Shown: positions 48,701-60,372, counted from the stretch's first letter. The stretch: DNA of 64,000 nt from Enoplolaimus lenunculus (GCA_030248215.1 JASANG010000058.1:1-64000), one strand, 5' to 3'. Made by a program: numbers and translations. Notes: generated by a model from the sequence alone, not told the origin.

Positions 48701-49180
48701 TTGATTATTTATCGCAGGTAAATATTAGTATTAAAAACCTATATAATATGCATTTGTAATGTTCTCAAGTCTATGTTACCTTTTACTGTATTTAAAGTTG
48801 TTACGCCGTTCAATGATTTTGGCAATCTTTCTTGAGCCACAAGTTACAATAATGTCTTCGTTGTATAGGCTCAAGCAGCCTCAAAAAATTGAGCTTTTAG
48901 ACTTGCCAAAATAAAAACTGATATAGAATCAATTACTGTATTAACTATAGCAAGCATGAAATAGTTTTCAATACTGTTAATTTTTTTACCTGAAAACTTA
49001 TTATACTTGGGTGTTAACCTAGAATGGTTAAGCTGTTGATTGTCTGAACGTACATTTCGCTTGTGACGCTTATGATTGCAGACTGAAAATAGCAAGTTGC
49101 GTACTGGATTTCTTATTATGGATTTTCCAACCGATGATCTGATATCCGCAATTATAAATACAAATGATATTAATATGTGA
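45769..49180 (+). pseudogene. Bacterial-type PI-PLC X-domain protein (paralogue B), one in-frame stop
   Basis: Six exons: 45769-45886, 46237-46479, 47377-47498, 48114-48240, 48542-48717 and 49082-49180. Lengths and phases mirror paralogue A (exon 2 is 243 nt in both). They total 295 codons from an ATG at 45769 to TGA at 49178-49180. The start could instead be an acceptor at 45775, since TATGTCAG precedes the aligned region. Motifs: NYSNWMS, SIPGTHDSV, GIRYFDPRPRNYGDG, LPLHHKAQY (A has HHGPRY), FLRIKEE, PKWSAIQQQI, YWLNHISGYG and FLIMDFP. Exon 3 contains TAA at 47385-47387 where A has GAG, three codons after the splice. All junctions are otherwise canonical. An AATAAA follows the stop at 49222-49227. 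Intron 1 holds a hAT-like relic with CAGGGTGCAGCC ends. The copy could be a young pseudogene, a null allele in the sequenced strain, or a case of read-through. The catalytic His residues are kept, which favours recent loss. Confidence 0.8.
45959..46215. mobile_element. hAT-like relic, CCGGAG family, in intron 1 of PI-PLC paralogue B
   Basis: It starts CAGGGTGCAGCCGAATTAAA and ends in GAGCTGGAGCCGGAGGT. It fills most of the intron and stops about 20 bases before the exon 2 acceptor. Confidence 0.6.
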
Positions 49181-49414
49181 TGCTTTTTCTCATTGAACAA
49201 ACGGTTCAATTCCATTATAATAATAAAATAGTTAGGTATATTAGTATTCGGTTACACGATTTTATTTAAGACAGTTGTAGTAGGGTTGTTCATAATTGAC
49301 ATTTAGATATTATGTATTTAAAAAATATATAAGCAAGTGTGAGTTCCGTAAACAGCAGATTCAGCAGAAACAAATGGTGCATGTTGTTTTAGAAACAGTA
49401 TTGACCGATATTTA

Positions 49415-49839
49415 TTTTAGGGCTGTAACTATAGATTACACTTGTTCCTATTTTGGTCTCTCCCGAGGGTACCCCTTGTTATTCGGTTACCGACTGTTAT
49501 TTATTTTTAATCCGCACTCAGCCGCCCTTCGTTATTGATACGTATCCGATACTGCAACTATCCGTTGAATTAAACAATTATATATCTTGTGTCAATAGGT
49601 TGAGCGATAATGCAAGGTTACACTTAGGAATGTACTTTTCAAATTTAAGTACGCTTTAAAGTTTCGAACACAAATTATTTGGTCCTTGAGTCATTTATGC
49701 GCTACAAGGGATAATTGGCATTTATGGACTCCAATTAGGGTTTAGAGACTATTCGCTTTATTACGGACTCCTATTAGGGATACGAACTCCAATTGATTGG
49801 GACTCAAAACAGGTTCCCCTCTTATTCGGGTCACTACAG
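49415..49839. mobile_element. CTGTAGTGACCC-family MITE copy
   Basis: The right end CCTCTTATTCGGGTCACTACAG is intact at 49839, followed by TA. The left end is degraded near 49415 (GATATTTATTTTAGGGCTGTA). Internal text (GGTACCCCTTGTTATTCGGTTACCG, AAGTTTCGAACACAAATTATTTGG) parallels the full copy at 55292-55720 in the opposite orientation. It lies just downstream of PI-PLC paralogue B. Confidence 0.75.
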
Positions 49840-50044
49840 TATACACAGTACAGGAAAAAATGTAGATTGTTGAAAATTTATTTTTAGTTCCGCTCTACTC
49901 TAGTCCATAAGATCGCAAAAAGTGAAAGTATATATTCAAGTCTCAAAAAAATTAAAATTTAATTGAAATCATGGGAGGTTATGAGGAGCCAAATCGACAT
50001 TATGTTCCGATATATTAAGACTACAGCGGGTCCTGAAGATATGA

Positions 50045-50190
50045 ACCAATATTACTTTTAACAATGTGGTAACCAAAACATATTCCTAAGTTTAAGCCTT
50101 TTCAGCGTAAAACAATTCTAAAACAAAGCTTAGCCTAAGCCAAGTCAGAAAATTAGTCTAGAATTTAAGCCTTGTCTATTTCGGTCCAGT
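50045..50190. repeat. Degenerate CCTAAG-bearing repeat copy
   Basis: CCAATATTACTTTTAA, CATATTCCTAAGTTTAAGCC, then TTAGCCTAAGCC and AAATTAGTCTAGAATTTAAGC follow the family order. The telomere-like units are decayed. Confidence 0.55.
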
Positions 50191-50384
50191 GAAAAGGCTG
50201 GGTACTAGCGTATCCACAGGGGGTAGGTGGCCGTACGCCCCTTGTCAGAAATATTTTTGTAATAAAATGGTAAGGTCCTTTTATTTCACAATTTTTCCCT
50301 TCAGGAAATTTTTTGTGATAAAATGATAAGGTCCCCCTACCTTACAAATTTTCCCCTCAGAATGTTTTTCTCATAAAGATTTAG

Positions 50385-50635
50385 GCTTTAAGCTCGAAGC
50401 AGTGCCGATCAACCCCGCGAAAACAAGGTGAAGCTGTCTCAACCAACGCAGTATAACCCAGCGAAACTTAGACTCGAAGCTGTCTCGACTACCAGTGAAA
50501 ACATAGTCCGAAGCTGACTAGGCTGTTCCACTTGACCCAGCGAAGACATAGGTTCGAATTTTCCCTATTCTCTCCACCGAAAAGCAAAAACTTAGGCTTG
50601 ATGCTGTCCGGCCGTCTCAGCAAAAATAAAGTCGC
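50385..50635. repeat. Degenerate minisatellite, about 40-bp unit
   Basis: Five or six imperfect units of the form CCCAGCGAAAACATAGGCTCGAAGCTGTCTC... follow one another (for example CGAAACTTAGACTCGAAGCTG, then GTGAAAACATAGTCCGAAGCTG). No long open frame results. Confidence 0.6.
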
Positions 50636-51005
50636 GGCAGTATTCCGCGTTGCATTCCGCACTATTACTCTCCACTGGTATACTGTAAAAATCCAGTGAG
50701 TTGATTTTTAACGCAGAATCAGTTGAATCTACTGAGAAGCCTGAACTCTGCATTAGGCCTTTCTGAACTCAGAATTCTGAATTGAATTGATTGAACTCAT
50801 TCATAGTAAATTATTCAACACCCGGAATGGAATCAATTCTGAGCAATTTGATTTTTCCTGCTATTAATTCAGAAATAACCAGAAATGACTAATTCGCAGT
50901 CTGAGTTGATTAATCAAATCATTGAAATTTTAAGTGTAAAACGAGACACCCTCAGAGCAACATTGGCTCGCCTGGTGACTCTGTCGAAACACTGCCTTGT
51001 TCGGG

Positions 51006-54000
51006 CTAATTTTTCATAAAGTGTATCCAGTAGCAAACATTAAAAATTGCAAATGCCGCTGGGAAAACCACTGCGCACACCGAATCAATACGATTGCCGA
51101 TGACTTTTTCATCTTTTCGTTTTTGTGGTTTTACAAATTTTCCCATAACGAATGTTGCACGATTCATTAAATTAGAGTGCACATCTGCAGCCAATCTAAC
51201 GGACTCTTCGTGTGTTCTGACAGCGTAAGGCGTAACTCGGTTGGGTGCGATCGACATTGCTGGGACTGACTGCCTGCTGGTAAGGACGTTACGATGCTGA
51301 GAGTTTATCTGAGGGTTCATTTCGCAATCCGATGCTAAACAACTGTTGTAATGTTCAAATTCAGACTGCGGTAAGCGAACATCAGCATGAGACGAAGAAT
51401 GGACAAGTGTTGTTGCTGCAGTATAACTGGTTGTCGCCCGGGTTTCATGATGTCCCAAATTTCGTAACGGCATATCACGAATTTCAGTTTCACGTTCAAG
51501 TCGCTTGGCGAGCGCTCGCATGTTAGCAAGTTTGTCAGCGAATCCGACCACCGCAAGCTCAATTAACGAACCAAAAATAAACGCGACACAAACAAACATC
51601 CATAAGTCTGAAAGAGTTAGGCGATTATATATATTTCAATTAAAAATGCTGCTGACGTACAGTCAGTGACTTAACAGCCGTGGGGACGGCAGAAGAGGGG
51701 TACAGCCCCTTCCATGTTTGAAAGGAAAAACTTTACATAACATAGAAAAAGTTCATGAAAATATCGTAAGGTTCGTCTCTACCTTACAATTATATGTTAA
51801 AACTGCATTTGGCGTCACGCTTGATTCGCGAGGTTTTTGCACCGTTTTTTATCGCTCTCTAGCGTATACGACAGCCATTGTTTCTAGATCAGCTGCTACG
51901 CACCTATGTAGAATCATTAAGAAAAAGTTTGTTATTCGCGTGCAACTGAAAAGAGTTGTCACTAGAACGTGCAGGCAGGGATACTTATACCGTATTTTTC
52001 TGATCTCTCCAGCTGGCGTTTGCCCAAAAATGGTCGGATTTCAAAATTGTTTGTCTACTTAAGGTGCTGATGAACACACTTGGTCACATCACACCCAAAT
52101 TTAAATTTTTGAAAATAAGTTTTTTAAAGAGAAAATGTTGAAATCCAATTACGGGGAGGTTATTAAATATTATGTTTATTTAGTTTGAGACATTGGTGAG
52201 TTTTTGTTGTGATTAGTATTTTGTTGTTTTTGTATTTTTTGGTTTTTTTTTGTTTGTGTTTGGTTGGTGTGGGGTTGGTTTGTTTGTTTTTTGTTGTTTT
52301 GGGTTTGTTGGGTTGGGGGACATTAACTAATTGATCTGGCATAAAAATATTTTGCAGATCGAAAAGTAAGATAAAAATTTATTACGTTATCGAGTGAGAA
52401 AGTCAAAAATATGTTTCTTCCGATATCTTTTTCGTTTCCTTGCATGACCGTTTGCAACAAAAGTTTAACGAAAAACTAAAACCTGCACCTATTAATGTGT
52501 ACAGTCATGTTGGTATGAGTTGCGTTTTCTGACGCTTCATAATTCAGCCTTTGGTATAATCAAGAGTGGATAATTACTAACGGCATCTATTCATCTGAAA
52601 TGAAATGAGTTAATCGAAAAACGCAAGGGTTGCTGGTGCATTTGGAGCCAAGCATTTGTCGGTAAGTTGCCAAGAGTCGATGACAACTCTGCAGAAATGT
52701 ATGCAGTTTACTGTTTTTTGTGTGGTACAATTTGTGCCTACTTCACCCAATTTTCAGGAGGTACTTTCTTCCGAAACACACAATGAGCATAGCGTTGAAA
52801 ATTATAACTGAAAGGATTTTTTTATACACAGAATTTAGACAGTTTCATACTCCTGTTAAAAAGTGGATCATCCACTCTTGGTATATGGCCATAAATGATG
52901 CTTTCGGTTGGATGAAGAAATCTTGAATTGTAAAATGTAGGTCTAGTACTTACCGATAGCTTTGATGTAGCTCACTCGAGGTAAATTTTTGACGACATTC
53001 CCAAACTGGAAAGTTAGGGCCATAAGTGATGAAACTCCAAGGCTAATTCGTGCAGGTAGGGCACGCTGATCAATCCAAAATGCGATCCAAGACATAAACA
53101 CACTGAGATATGTCGGCAGATAGGCTTGCAAAATGTAATATCCGTAAAGTCGACGAAAATTAAACCGAACAACAAGTTGATCCCAAAGACCTGCCGTATA
53201 AGAACGCGAGTGTTTTGACCAGCTGTAATTGTAGAATTCAAATTCAGGCAACAAAAACGATTCCCGGGTGCCCATAATTGTAACAGGTGCTTCAGGCAAC
53301 CAACGAAGACGCACTTCGGCTGTGTTGTACGAATACGACTCCATAATTAAATTGCATTCTTGATGATATCCATACTACACGGCGCTTCGATCTGAAATTT
53401 TGCTAGTATTTCATAAAACTACAACTGAAGAAAAATTGAACTTTGAGAGATATAAATGTTTCTGGAATCATTTTAATTTTCGCCAACTTCATCTTTAGGT
53501 CTTCATACAGGCCTGCATGCTTCAGGCCATCACAGGCACGAGTTGGCATATCGTGTTTAGTTTTTTTATGTGTTGAAATACTGTGTGACGCAGACAAATG
53601 AAAATTATTTCATTATTGCCTGATGCAATCTGATCACACGCTGCCTGTTGGGCACTGGCTTGGGATTTGAAATATGAGAAGAGACGCTGAGATAGTAGCT
53701 ATATTAGCGTGGGATGTGCAACACTGTTCGAACGAATATAATTTAAGAAACGGTACATTTTCACAGACATTTTCCGATTTTAATAAGACATGGTGTGGCC
53801 TTGGGCCACGCAAAATGACCGCTCTTTTGTTGAGCAAAGCGAGAATGAGGGTCGAAAGATGGATGTCTGTCGGTCTTTTGGTCTGTGAGTCCAATTGGAA
53901 TGCAGAGTGAATCTTGTTTTAATAAAATATTCAAACGATCGGATTTTATGATTGATGGGCTTTGGTGTCATGAGAATTTGGATAGTAAAAGTAACGGAAA

Positions 54001-55042
54001 CGGATAGTGATAAAAATAACGGACACGGGACACGGATATCGAAATATAAAAGTTTCAAAGGTGTTTTATTTTTGGCAGCAGAAAAATTGACTCTTTCCGA
54101 AATAGGCTCTACGGGACTACACAAAATGAGTCAAATTCGACTCACTTAGTCGCAGGTTTGACTCTGGCGGAGTGGAATTTGACTCAATTTGTGTAGACCC
54201 GTAGAGCCTATTTCGGAAGGAGTCATTTTGATTCACCATTTTTTGCAGTGTACGTTGTTTATCACTAACTTTGCGCGTAAAACTAACCTAATTTCCGGTA
54301 TTTTTATAATGGAAGCAGACACAGATTTTTACTGAAAACAAAAAAAACGGAAACAGATATTCAGTTACACTCTGCTAATATTTCATTTGATTTTAACAAG
54401 TGTCCCTGAACATTTGTTGGGTAATCGAGTGAGGCCATCTAGGGGGTTCTGTGGACTTAAAATAGTCAATGAAAAACACAGCGACGTCCTGCTTTTTACC
54501 TTGACACGATAATTAAGCCACACTGTGCCGTTTGGAAATACAATCAACAGTATATTTCGACCAGGTGAACGATGAATTTCAGCTGATTTGCTATTTTGAA
54601 AGCAAACATTTGGTGTCCATATTTTATCGAGTACTGAAGCGTCCAGCGAAAGATTGCTGCGACAAGACAGCGAACCGTAACGCAAGCTTGGATCATCCCA
54701 AATTTCACTAAACCATACGTCAGCAGTAAACGATGACGTCACTTCAGTAATGTGTGTAATATCTTGAACTGTTAGCTCGACTGTTACATGAACGGTTCCG
54801 TTTCCAGGCACAGTTGATACATCATAATCTTTGAGTAGGGTGGCGACTAGCTTTTTCCTACTGAGTTCACTGTCTTGGCATTCGAGTATGTTTCGGTCCG
54901 ATTTAAATAGTATCGGCACTGGACCGCTGTGAAACAAGTTGTTTTGTTCTGCGTACACGACAGCTTCGTTGGTGGTAATTAATTGCTGTTTGTCTACGGC
55001 AATAATTATTGATGCAATTAGCGAATAAAGTGCGTTAATCAT
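51006..55042 (-). CDS. Cys-loop ligand-gated chloride channel subunit (nematode ACC/LGC-like), Cys-loop 19 nt short
   Basis: Three exons: 55042-54500, 53391-52954 and 51607-51006, with donors GTAAAA and GTAAGT and acceptors TTTCAG and TTTCAG. Exon 1 holds a signal peptide ([15 protein letters not shown]) and the extracellular domain with [10 protein letters not shown] and [13 protein letters not shown]. Exon 2 opens in frame with [11 protein letters not shown], the first Cys of the Cys-loop, and continues in another frame with [15 protein letters not shown], the second Cys. It then runs through M1 ([19 protein letters not shown]) and M2, preceded by Pro-Ala-Arg, the signature of anion selectivity. 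Exon 3 has M3 ([13 protein letters not shown]), a long loop and M4 up to the stop. Family members have 13 residues between the two Cys; here the gap is 19 nt too short, and 19 nt is also congruent with the frame change. With that shortfall the rest would be 533 residues, a normal length. M2-M3 ([21 protein letters not shown]) resembles nematode acetylcholine-gated chloride channels; the ligand is inferred. Confidence 0.85.
52192..52320. repeat. 129-bp cytosine-free G/T tract
   Basis: No C occurs from 52192 to 52320, and only seven A. The rest is irregular TTTTG, TTGGTT and GGGTT runs with no clean repeat period. It lies in the second intron of the channel gene. Confidence 0.85.
52559..52881. 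mobile_element. CCAAAAGTGGAT-type MITE copy in a channel-gene intron
   Basis: The ends TCAAGAGTGGATAATTA and ATCATCCACTCTTGG are inverted repeats followed by TA. The size, 323 bp, equals copy 2 at 5723-6046 to within a base. It lies in the second intron of the ligand-gated channel gene. Confidence 0.65.
53955..54374. mobile_element. hAT-like element, second copy, interrupted by a TA-type MITE
   Basis: This is the same family as the 56000-56296 element: ACGGAAACGG repeats, AAAGTTTCAAAGGTGTTTTATTTTT, and a right end CAGTTACACTCTG at 54374. The middle, about 54080-54251, is a different palindromic element (TTGACTC ... TTTTTTGCAGTGTA) related to the one at 29852-30050. The nested order shows that the TA-type MITE arrived after the hAT-like one. 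The left end is degraded, so the start is approximate. Confidence 0.65.
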
Positions 55043-55291
55043 AACGAAGCGACTACCTTTAGATATAAACTTATCTTTTTAATAAAATAAGTTTGCTGAA
55101 TAAGTTTTGAAAATACATAAAATTAAGTTACTCGGCTAAGCATTTAGCCTCTTGATACCATCAAACAAAATCAAATGATTTTGCCACAGGGCACAGTTGG
55201 AAATGGGTCATTGGGATTGGGATATTGGTTCTATGCCAAAACTTACAGAATTCAAATGGTTCACGATGGGTTATGGCAGTGGTCAAACGTA

Positions 55292-55720
55292 CTGTAGTAA
55301 CCCTAATAAGAGGGGGATAATAAAAGGGTCCCCATTTTGAGTCCCACTCAACAGGAGTCCGTATCCCTAATAAGAGTCCGTAAGCGGATAGAGTACCTAA
55401 TCTACTAATTAGAGTCCGTAAATGTCAGTTATCCCTAATTGTAGCACACAAATGAGTCCAGGCCCAATGAAGTGGAGTTCGAAACTTTAAAACGTACTCA
55501 AGTTTTGAAAGTACATTCCTAAGTATAACCTTGCATATCGCTCAAGCTATTGCCACAAGACAAATAAACGTTAAATTCTCGACGGATAGTTGTAATACCG
55601 GATATATCAGTAACGAAGGGCGGGTTAAATATAAATAACACTCCGTAACCGAATAACAGGTTGTACTCTTAGTAGAGGCCAAATAAATATCAGTCCCCCC
55701 TCTTATTCGGGTCACTACAG
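55292..55720. mobile_element. TA-flanked MITE, CTGTAGTGACCC family, full length
   Basis: The element starts CTGTAGTAACCCTAATAAGAGG and ends CCTCTTATTCGGGTCACTACAG. These are good inverted repeats with TA on both sides (55290-55291, 55721-55722), 429 bp in all. Internal landmarks are GAGTCCGTATCCCTAATAA and GGCCAAATAAATATCAG. It has no coding capacity. Other copies or pieces lie at about 1062-1310, 26556-26703, 27349-27600, 39128-39330, 49415-49839, 60373-60740 and from 63929 to the window end, in both orientations. Confidence 0.85.
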
Positions 55721-55999
55721 TATGGCCCACGGGAGTTATATTCGATTACTATTACTAATGTAATCAACGCCGATGTCCAAAATCTATTGTCAATTTGTGA
55801 GGCATGATATGTTGTGGGTGCATGGTTGGAATTGACCGGTTTTTAGGGCGCCGGGCCGGCCTGGACCCATCAGCCTCGGCCTGGGCCCGTCCCGCTCGGG
55901 CCCGCACGTGACCCATTTCACGAGGGTTGACTAAGTTATTTACTTAATTCAACAGAAAATAACTTTATTATCTTGAGGCAAGATGTCAGAACTTTTGTT

Positions 56000-56296
56000 C
56001 AAGGTGTAAACGGATAGTAAAAATAACGGAGACAGAAACGGAAACGCAGAACAGATGTTGAAATATAAAAGTTTCAAAGATGTTTTATTTTTCTGCCAAC
56101 AGAATTGAGACGTGCAAATATTCACCGGGTTTTGTAAAATTTTAAAGAATAAAACGGCGGATGTATCGAAATTTTTAAGATCACACGATTCATAACTAAT
56201 TTTAAAAGCAAAAATAACAGAATTTCTATTATTCCGATGACGGAAACGGAATTGGACACCGATTTATGCCGGAAACGGATATCCGGTTACACCCTG
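56000..56296. mobile_element. Non-autonomous hAT-like element with 8-bp target-site duplication
   Basis: The element starts CAAGGTGTAAACGGATAG and ends TATCCGGTTACACCCTG, which are inverted repeats of each other. It is flanked by cttttgtt (55992-55999) and cttttgtc (56297-56304), an 8-bp duplication with one mismatch, as expected for hAT. It is 297 bp long with no coding potential. Subterminal sequence is built from ACGGAAACGGA-type repeats at both ends. The same body (for example GTTTCAAAGATGTTTTATTTTT) recurs at about 53.95-54.37 kb, where another MITE has inserted. Confidence 0.85.
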
Positions 56297-56489
56297 CTTT
56301 TGTCTATTTTATTTAGGATTAGAATTTGACAACACTCTTTGAATGCTGGTTATATCTTTCTTCAACCTTCTTATTTGTCAGTGGCCCTCTGATTTTATAG
56401 GTATAAGTACGAGCGAGGTGTGTTTTACTGTCTAAAGTGATCCTCATAAGGTTTTATGTTATCGGTTACCACTCGAGCGCGTTGTACTA

Positions 56490-56620
56490 AGACTTTTATG
56501 CTTAGGTTTAGTAATACGCTCATTCTTACGCTTACAGTAGGCTTAACAGACTTAGGCTTTGAGATATGCTTATAATACTGTTCCGCCTCTGTTCTTTACA
56601 TTGGCCCGATAGCCCAAGTT
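56490..56620. repeat. Degenerate TTAGGC-bearing repeat copy (reverse orientation)
   Basis: Reads ATGCTTAGG ... GTAGGCTTAACAGACTTAGGC, then TATAATACTGTTCCGCC and TTACATTGGCCCGATA. This is the reverse complement of the family's GGCCAATGTTAC ... GGGGCGTAACAGTA left arm. Confidence 0.55.
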
Positions 56621-58704
56621 TTTCAAATCAGGTACGACAAACGTTGTCTTGTTCACTGTACTTATTTGTAACTCGAGTGATTGTTTGAGATTTGATTAAC
56701 TGTTGAAATTATTCAAAAAAGCTAAGAAACAAAATTCAATAACGCTTAATTCATTAATGTAAAATTATTACAATTTCAACTTCCAGGCGAGTATACAACA
56801 ATGAAAACTTTTCTTTTACACATCAACTTATATTGTTGCGATCTGATATACTGGCTAAACCCGTGTAAACTGAATTTTAAATTCCTAATTTTGATGCATC
56901 TTTAGATCCTGTGTCTGCTTTTGGTTTGCTTTTTAATATCCGGCAGGTAGTACCTCAATATATTGAATTTTCAATATGGAAACGACTATACAATGCAGGA
57001 AAACGGACGACATGAAGTCACTTCAGTTATCATTAATAACACTCTTTAACGCCTATGTAATTCATCTGTCCTGCGAAATGAAATAACGAGTGAACACGAA
57101 CCTCAAAATAAACGCTTACGATATTAATGGGAAAACAAATGTACGTAGTGGAGTCTGTGGCAAACAGGGAAACACCTGTATATTGTCTTGAATGTTTTTC
57201 AGCCAATAATTAACCGTTTCCAGTACGTTACAAGACAGCTGAAAAATATGAGAAAAATCGATCATACTATAGCTACGAAAGTTTGCTGTTGGAGTGTTGA
57301 CAATTGTAATTAATAGCCATATACTGTAAAAATAAATGGTTGTTTGTTCGACAAAAAATAACATACGGTATGAAGGGTCCAGTTATGCAAATCCGAAGTG
57401 GGAAAGTTTAAAATGAATCTTTTAGTTCAAATTTTGGTACTCATTTTAAAAATTTAAATTTCATGCACGACTGATGTTCATTGGGACAGTGTAAACATGA
57501 CACATTGTTTACTGTTAAATTTGATTTTGTTTAAAGCTTTGGCTTAAATGATAAGTCGTCAATCTGTTCAAAATAGCCATGGCCGCCTTTCAGGTTATGT
57601 CTGATGAAAGAGATTTGTATACCTAATTATAATAATGTAATATTTCATTGGCTATTTTTCGTACCAAAGCAACGCATCAAACTGTACCAGTTGTAACATT
57701 GGAACAATTAGTGTTACTATAGCAGTGGGAATTATTACCACCTGTCGCATTCCTTGGTTGGTTCATTTATCTTATGAAATAAATGTGATGTTATCTTATC
57801 CTTGCTATCATTTTTTTCGAGTAACTGTTGCTATGCTTAGTTTTGTCATTTCGCTACGCTGCGATTTTCGACTATTCTTTGCAAATAAATCCGTTCTGAC
57901 AGCTCCAATTTCTAGGCGCTCGGCTGAGTCAGAAGGATTTTTGGAATCTATACCCTTATAAGTATGCGGTATGATGTGTAGACCTTGATGGGACTAAAAA
58001 AGGTCTTTGCTAATGCTAACTAAATCTATAGTATTAACCACTACATATTCAGTGCAAGATCAATGCGCCATTGCAGTTTATGGATATGGAAGATCATTGC
58101 GTCACAAAGCGAAATGTGTTACTGTTTAAGACTTAATTAGCATGTATCACAATAAAGTGTCTCCTAAGTGTTACAAAAATAGGTAATAAAAGAGCCCGAT
58201 TAATTTCCGTAATGACTTTGAAATACCGATACAGATCTATTTTCGCTATTGTCAATTGGTGATGAGCTAGAAAACTCAGCACTTGGGTCTCGTTTAAGAA
58301 ATGGGTTAGAAGCTGTTACATATCACGTTGATCATTTAAAGAATGCAACATATCAGTTTAATCTATAGTATTAAAGCTGGAGCACCACGCAAACTTATTT
58401 TGGGCAGCGTTCTAGCTGATTTTTCGAATGCAGATTAAGTATTTCTTATTAACACAATAACATATTGTTTATACATGTTTTATATTTAGAAATAACGTCA
58501 TAAGATGATATCCCTTTCACTGAACTATTTTCTGGTCTCACTTATTAAAAACAGGTCCATCTCAAATTTCCAAAGTCCGACATCCGTTTAAATCCCAATT
58601 TTCTAGTGTCATCTCTCAACACCGTAAGACAAAAGGTAGTGCCCAAAGCACTTTTCTGGTTAATGTTTATGCCTCAGCTTGGTGTCTTTGAATGAAGTTT
58701 GGTT

Positions 58705-58800
58705 TTAAGGTATAGGCTACGCACTTAGGGTTAGGTAACACGTTTAGGCTTTGACCTAGGATTAGGCTTAAACTTATATTTTGGCTTAGGATTAGGCATG
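58705..58800. repeat. Degenerate TTAGGC-like array
   Basis: Repeated TTAGGGTTAGG, TTTAGGC, GGATTAGGC and GGCTTAGG units over about 95 bp. The element arms were not identified. Similar decayed stretches occur at about 11965-12015 and 40098-40195. Confidence 0.5.
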
Positions 58801-60372
58801 GAACCTGGACTTACCCCAATTTCCCAAAATCCCGCCGAAATTTCAGCTCCCCGGTCAAATGCCAAGCCCTCACACGACAGAAGCAAGCAAAATTTACAAT
58901 TTGTAACGCGTAAACAAGCTACACTAAATAGTAAACGATTATACAATCGTTGCATCTGCTTTAACTCCATTGTCGTTCTTTAGTTGGCATTGTGAAAGAG
59001 AATTATACAACGGAATTTTGTCAACTTTGTTATTTATGCAAGATTTTATGCGGCAGTTTAATGGGAATAGATTTACACTTATTAAGATATCTGTTAAACA
59101 TTCCCAATACTAAGAGTTGCACTGTGTGCAGCTACAGATTATTAATATTCAAAATATTCAATAATATGCCTACTACACACTTCCAATTACTTTAGTCAAA
59201 TAGTTTTATTTGGAATGGAACCCTGTGTCGCATCATATTTTGAACCCCAATCGTATTGTTATTATTCTTATACTTTTATCACATTATACATTACTGCAAA
59301 TCGTTTCATACCATTCACATTTGCAAGCTCATATAAAACAAAAATGTTTTATCGATCAACTCTATTCATTTATTTCAAAGCAGCATAAAACGAGACTCGA
59401 TTAAAACTTAAAATAAGGATGCTTGGCGACAAAAGTTCAAACAAAACGGGCAAGATTTCGAAAACCAGATTACTTCAGTTTAATTGCAATGCCTGGAAAT
59501 TCTGACAAAAAATTTTTTATCTGAAAACACAAATGATGGTATTCAGGCATCTCGCAACGCAATCACTATACAGTCTGTTTTTCCGGTATATATATTTCAT
59601 TCACAGCTAAAACAACCAGAAAAGCAACTGCAACACAGTTAGTGGCATAAATTCTGATTAGGATAATTAATATGATACAAATTATGATAGACAAAGAAAT
59701 GGGTAAAAACTATACTTTATTGTGATGTAAATTACAAACTTGGTTGATCGAGTTATTAAAATCTTTCCCTCATGATGAATATAGCACAGCCAGTGTGTAC
59801 TACACACTAAGTGTGTTCAGCAATTATTGCACGCATAAGTATAGTGTACAATATCTATAGGACGTGACGTTCCGTCGAATTCGAGTAGTATCTTTGTATG
59901 TTCAAGCTGTGACATCCAAGAAACCTTAGTTCGTTTCGGATCCTAGTTTAACTTAATTTCAGATAGCATAGAAAATATTCATGTGAAAAATGTTAACGAA
60001 AAGATATTTTAGGCACTGTATTAAAAATGAAGCCTTGAATGCCATCCCTATACGCCAATTTCCATAAAAAGCAATCAATGAAATGGAATGCGGTTAAAAA
60101 CCAAAAAATATAGTCGGCGACTTGTAATACAAAACAATCCTAAAACTTTCGAGTTTGCTCAACTATTTGTTTTTCTTTGTACAAAACGAATCAACGTCAA
60201 GTTGATATATTGTACTTCATAGCCGGAGCACTAAAGAAGGGGTGCCCCCAACAGAATATGAATATATATCGGTAGTTACTCGCGTTAATGTAAAAATTTC
60301 TTCCTCGTTTGATGTTTACCGAAAAAGTTGACACACGGTCTTTAAAGAACACGTGTACTCCGGAGCGCCCAA

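Noticed and set aside
57116-57364. First exon of a secreted protein on the minus strand
   Set aside because: There is a signal-peptide-like start and a possible GT donor, but no phase-matched second exon or recognisable sequence was found.
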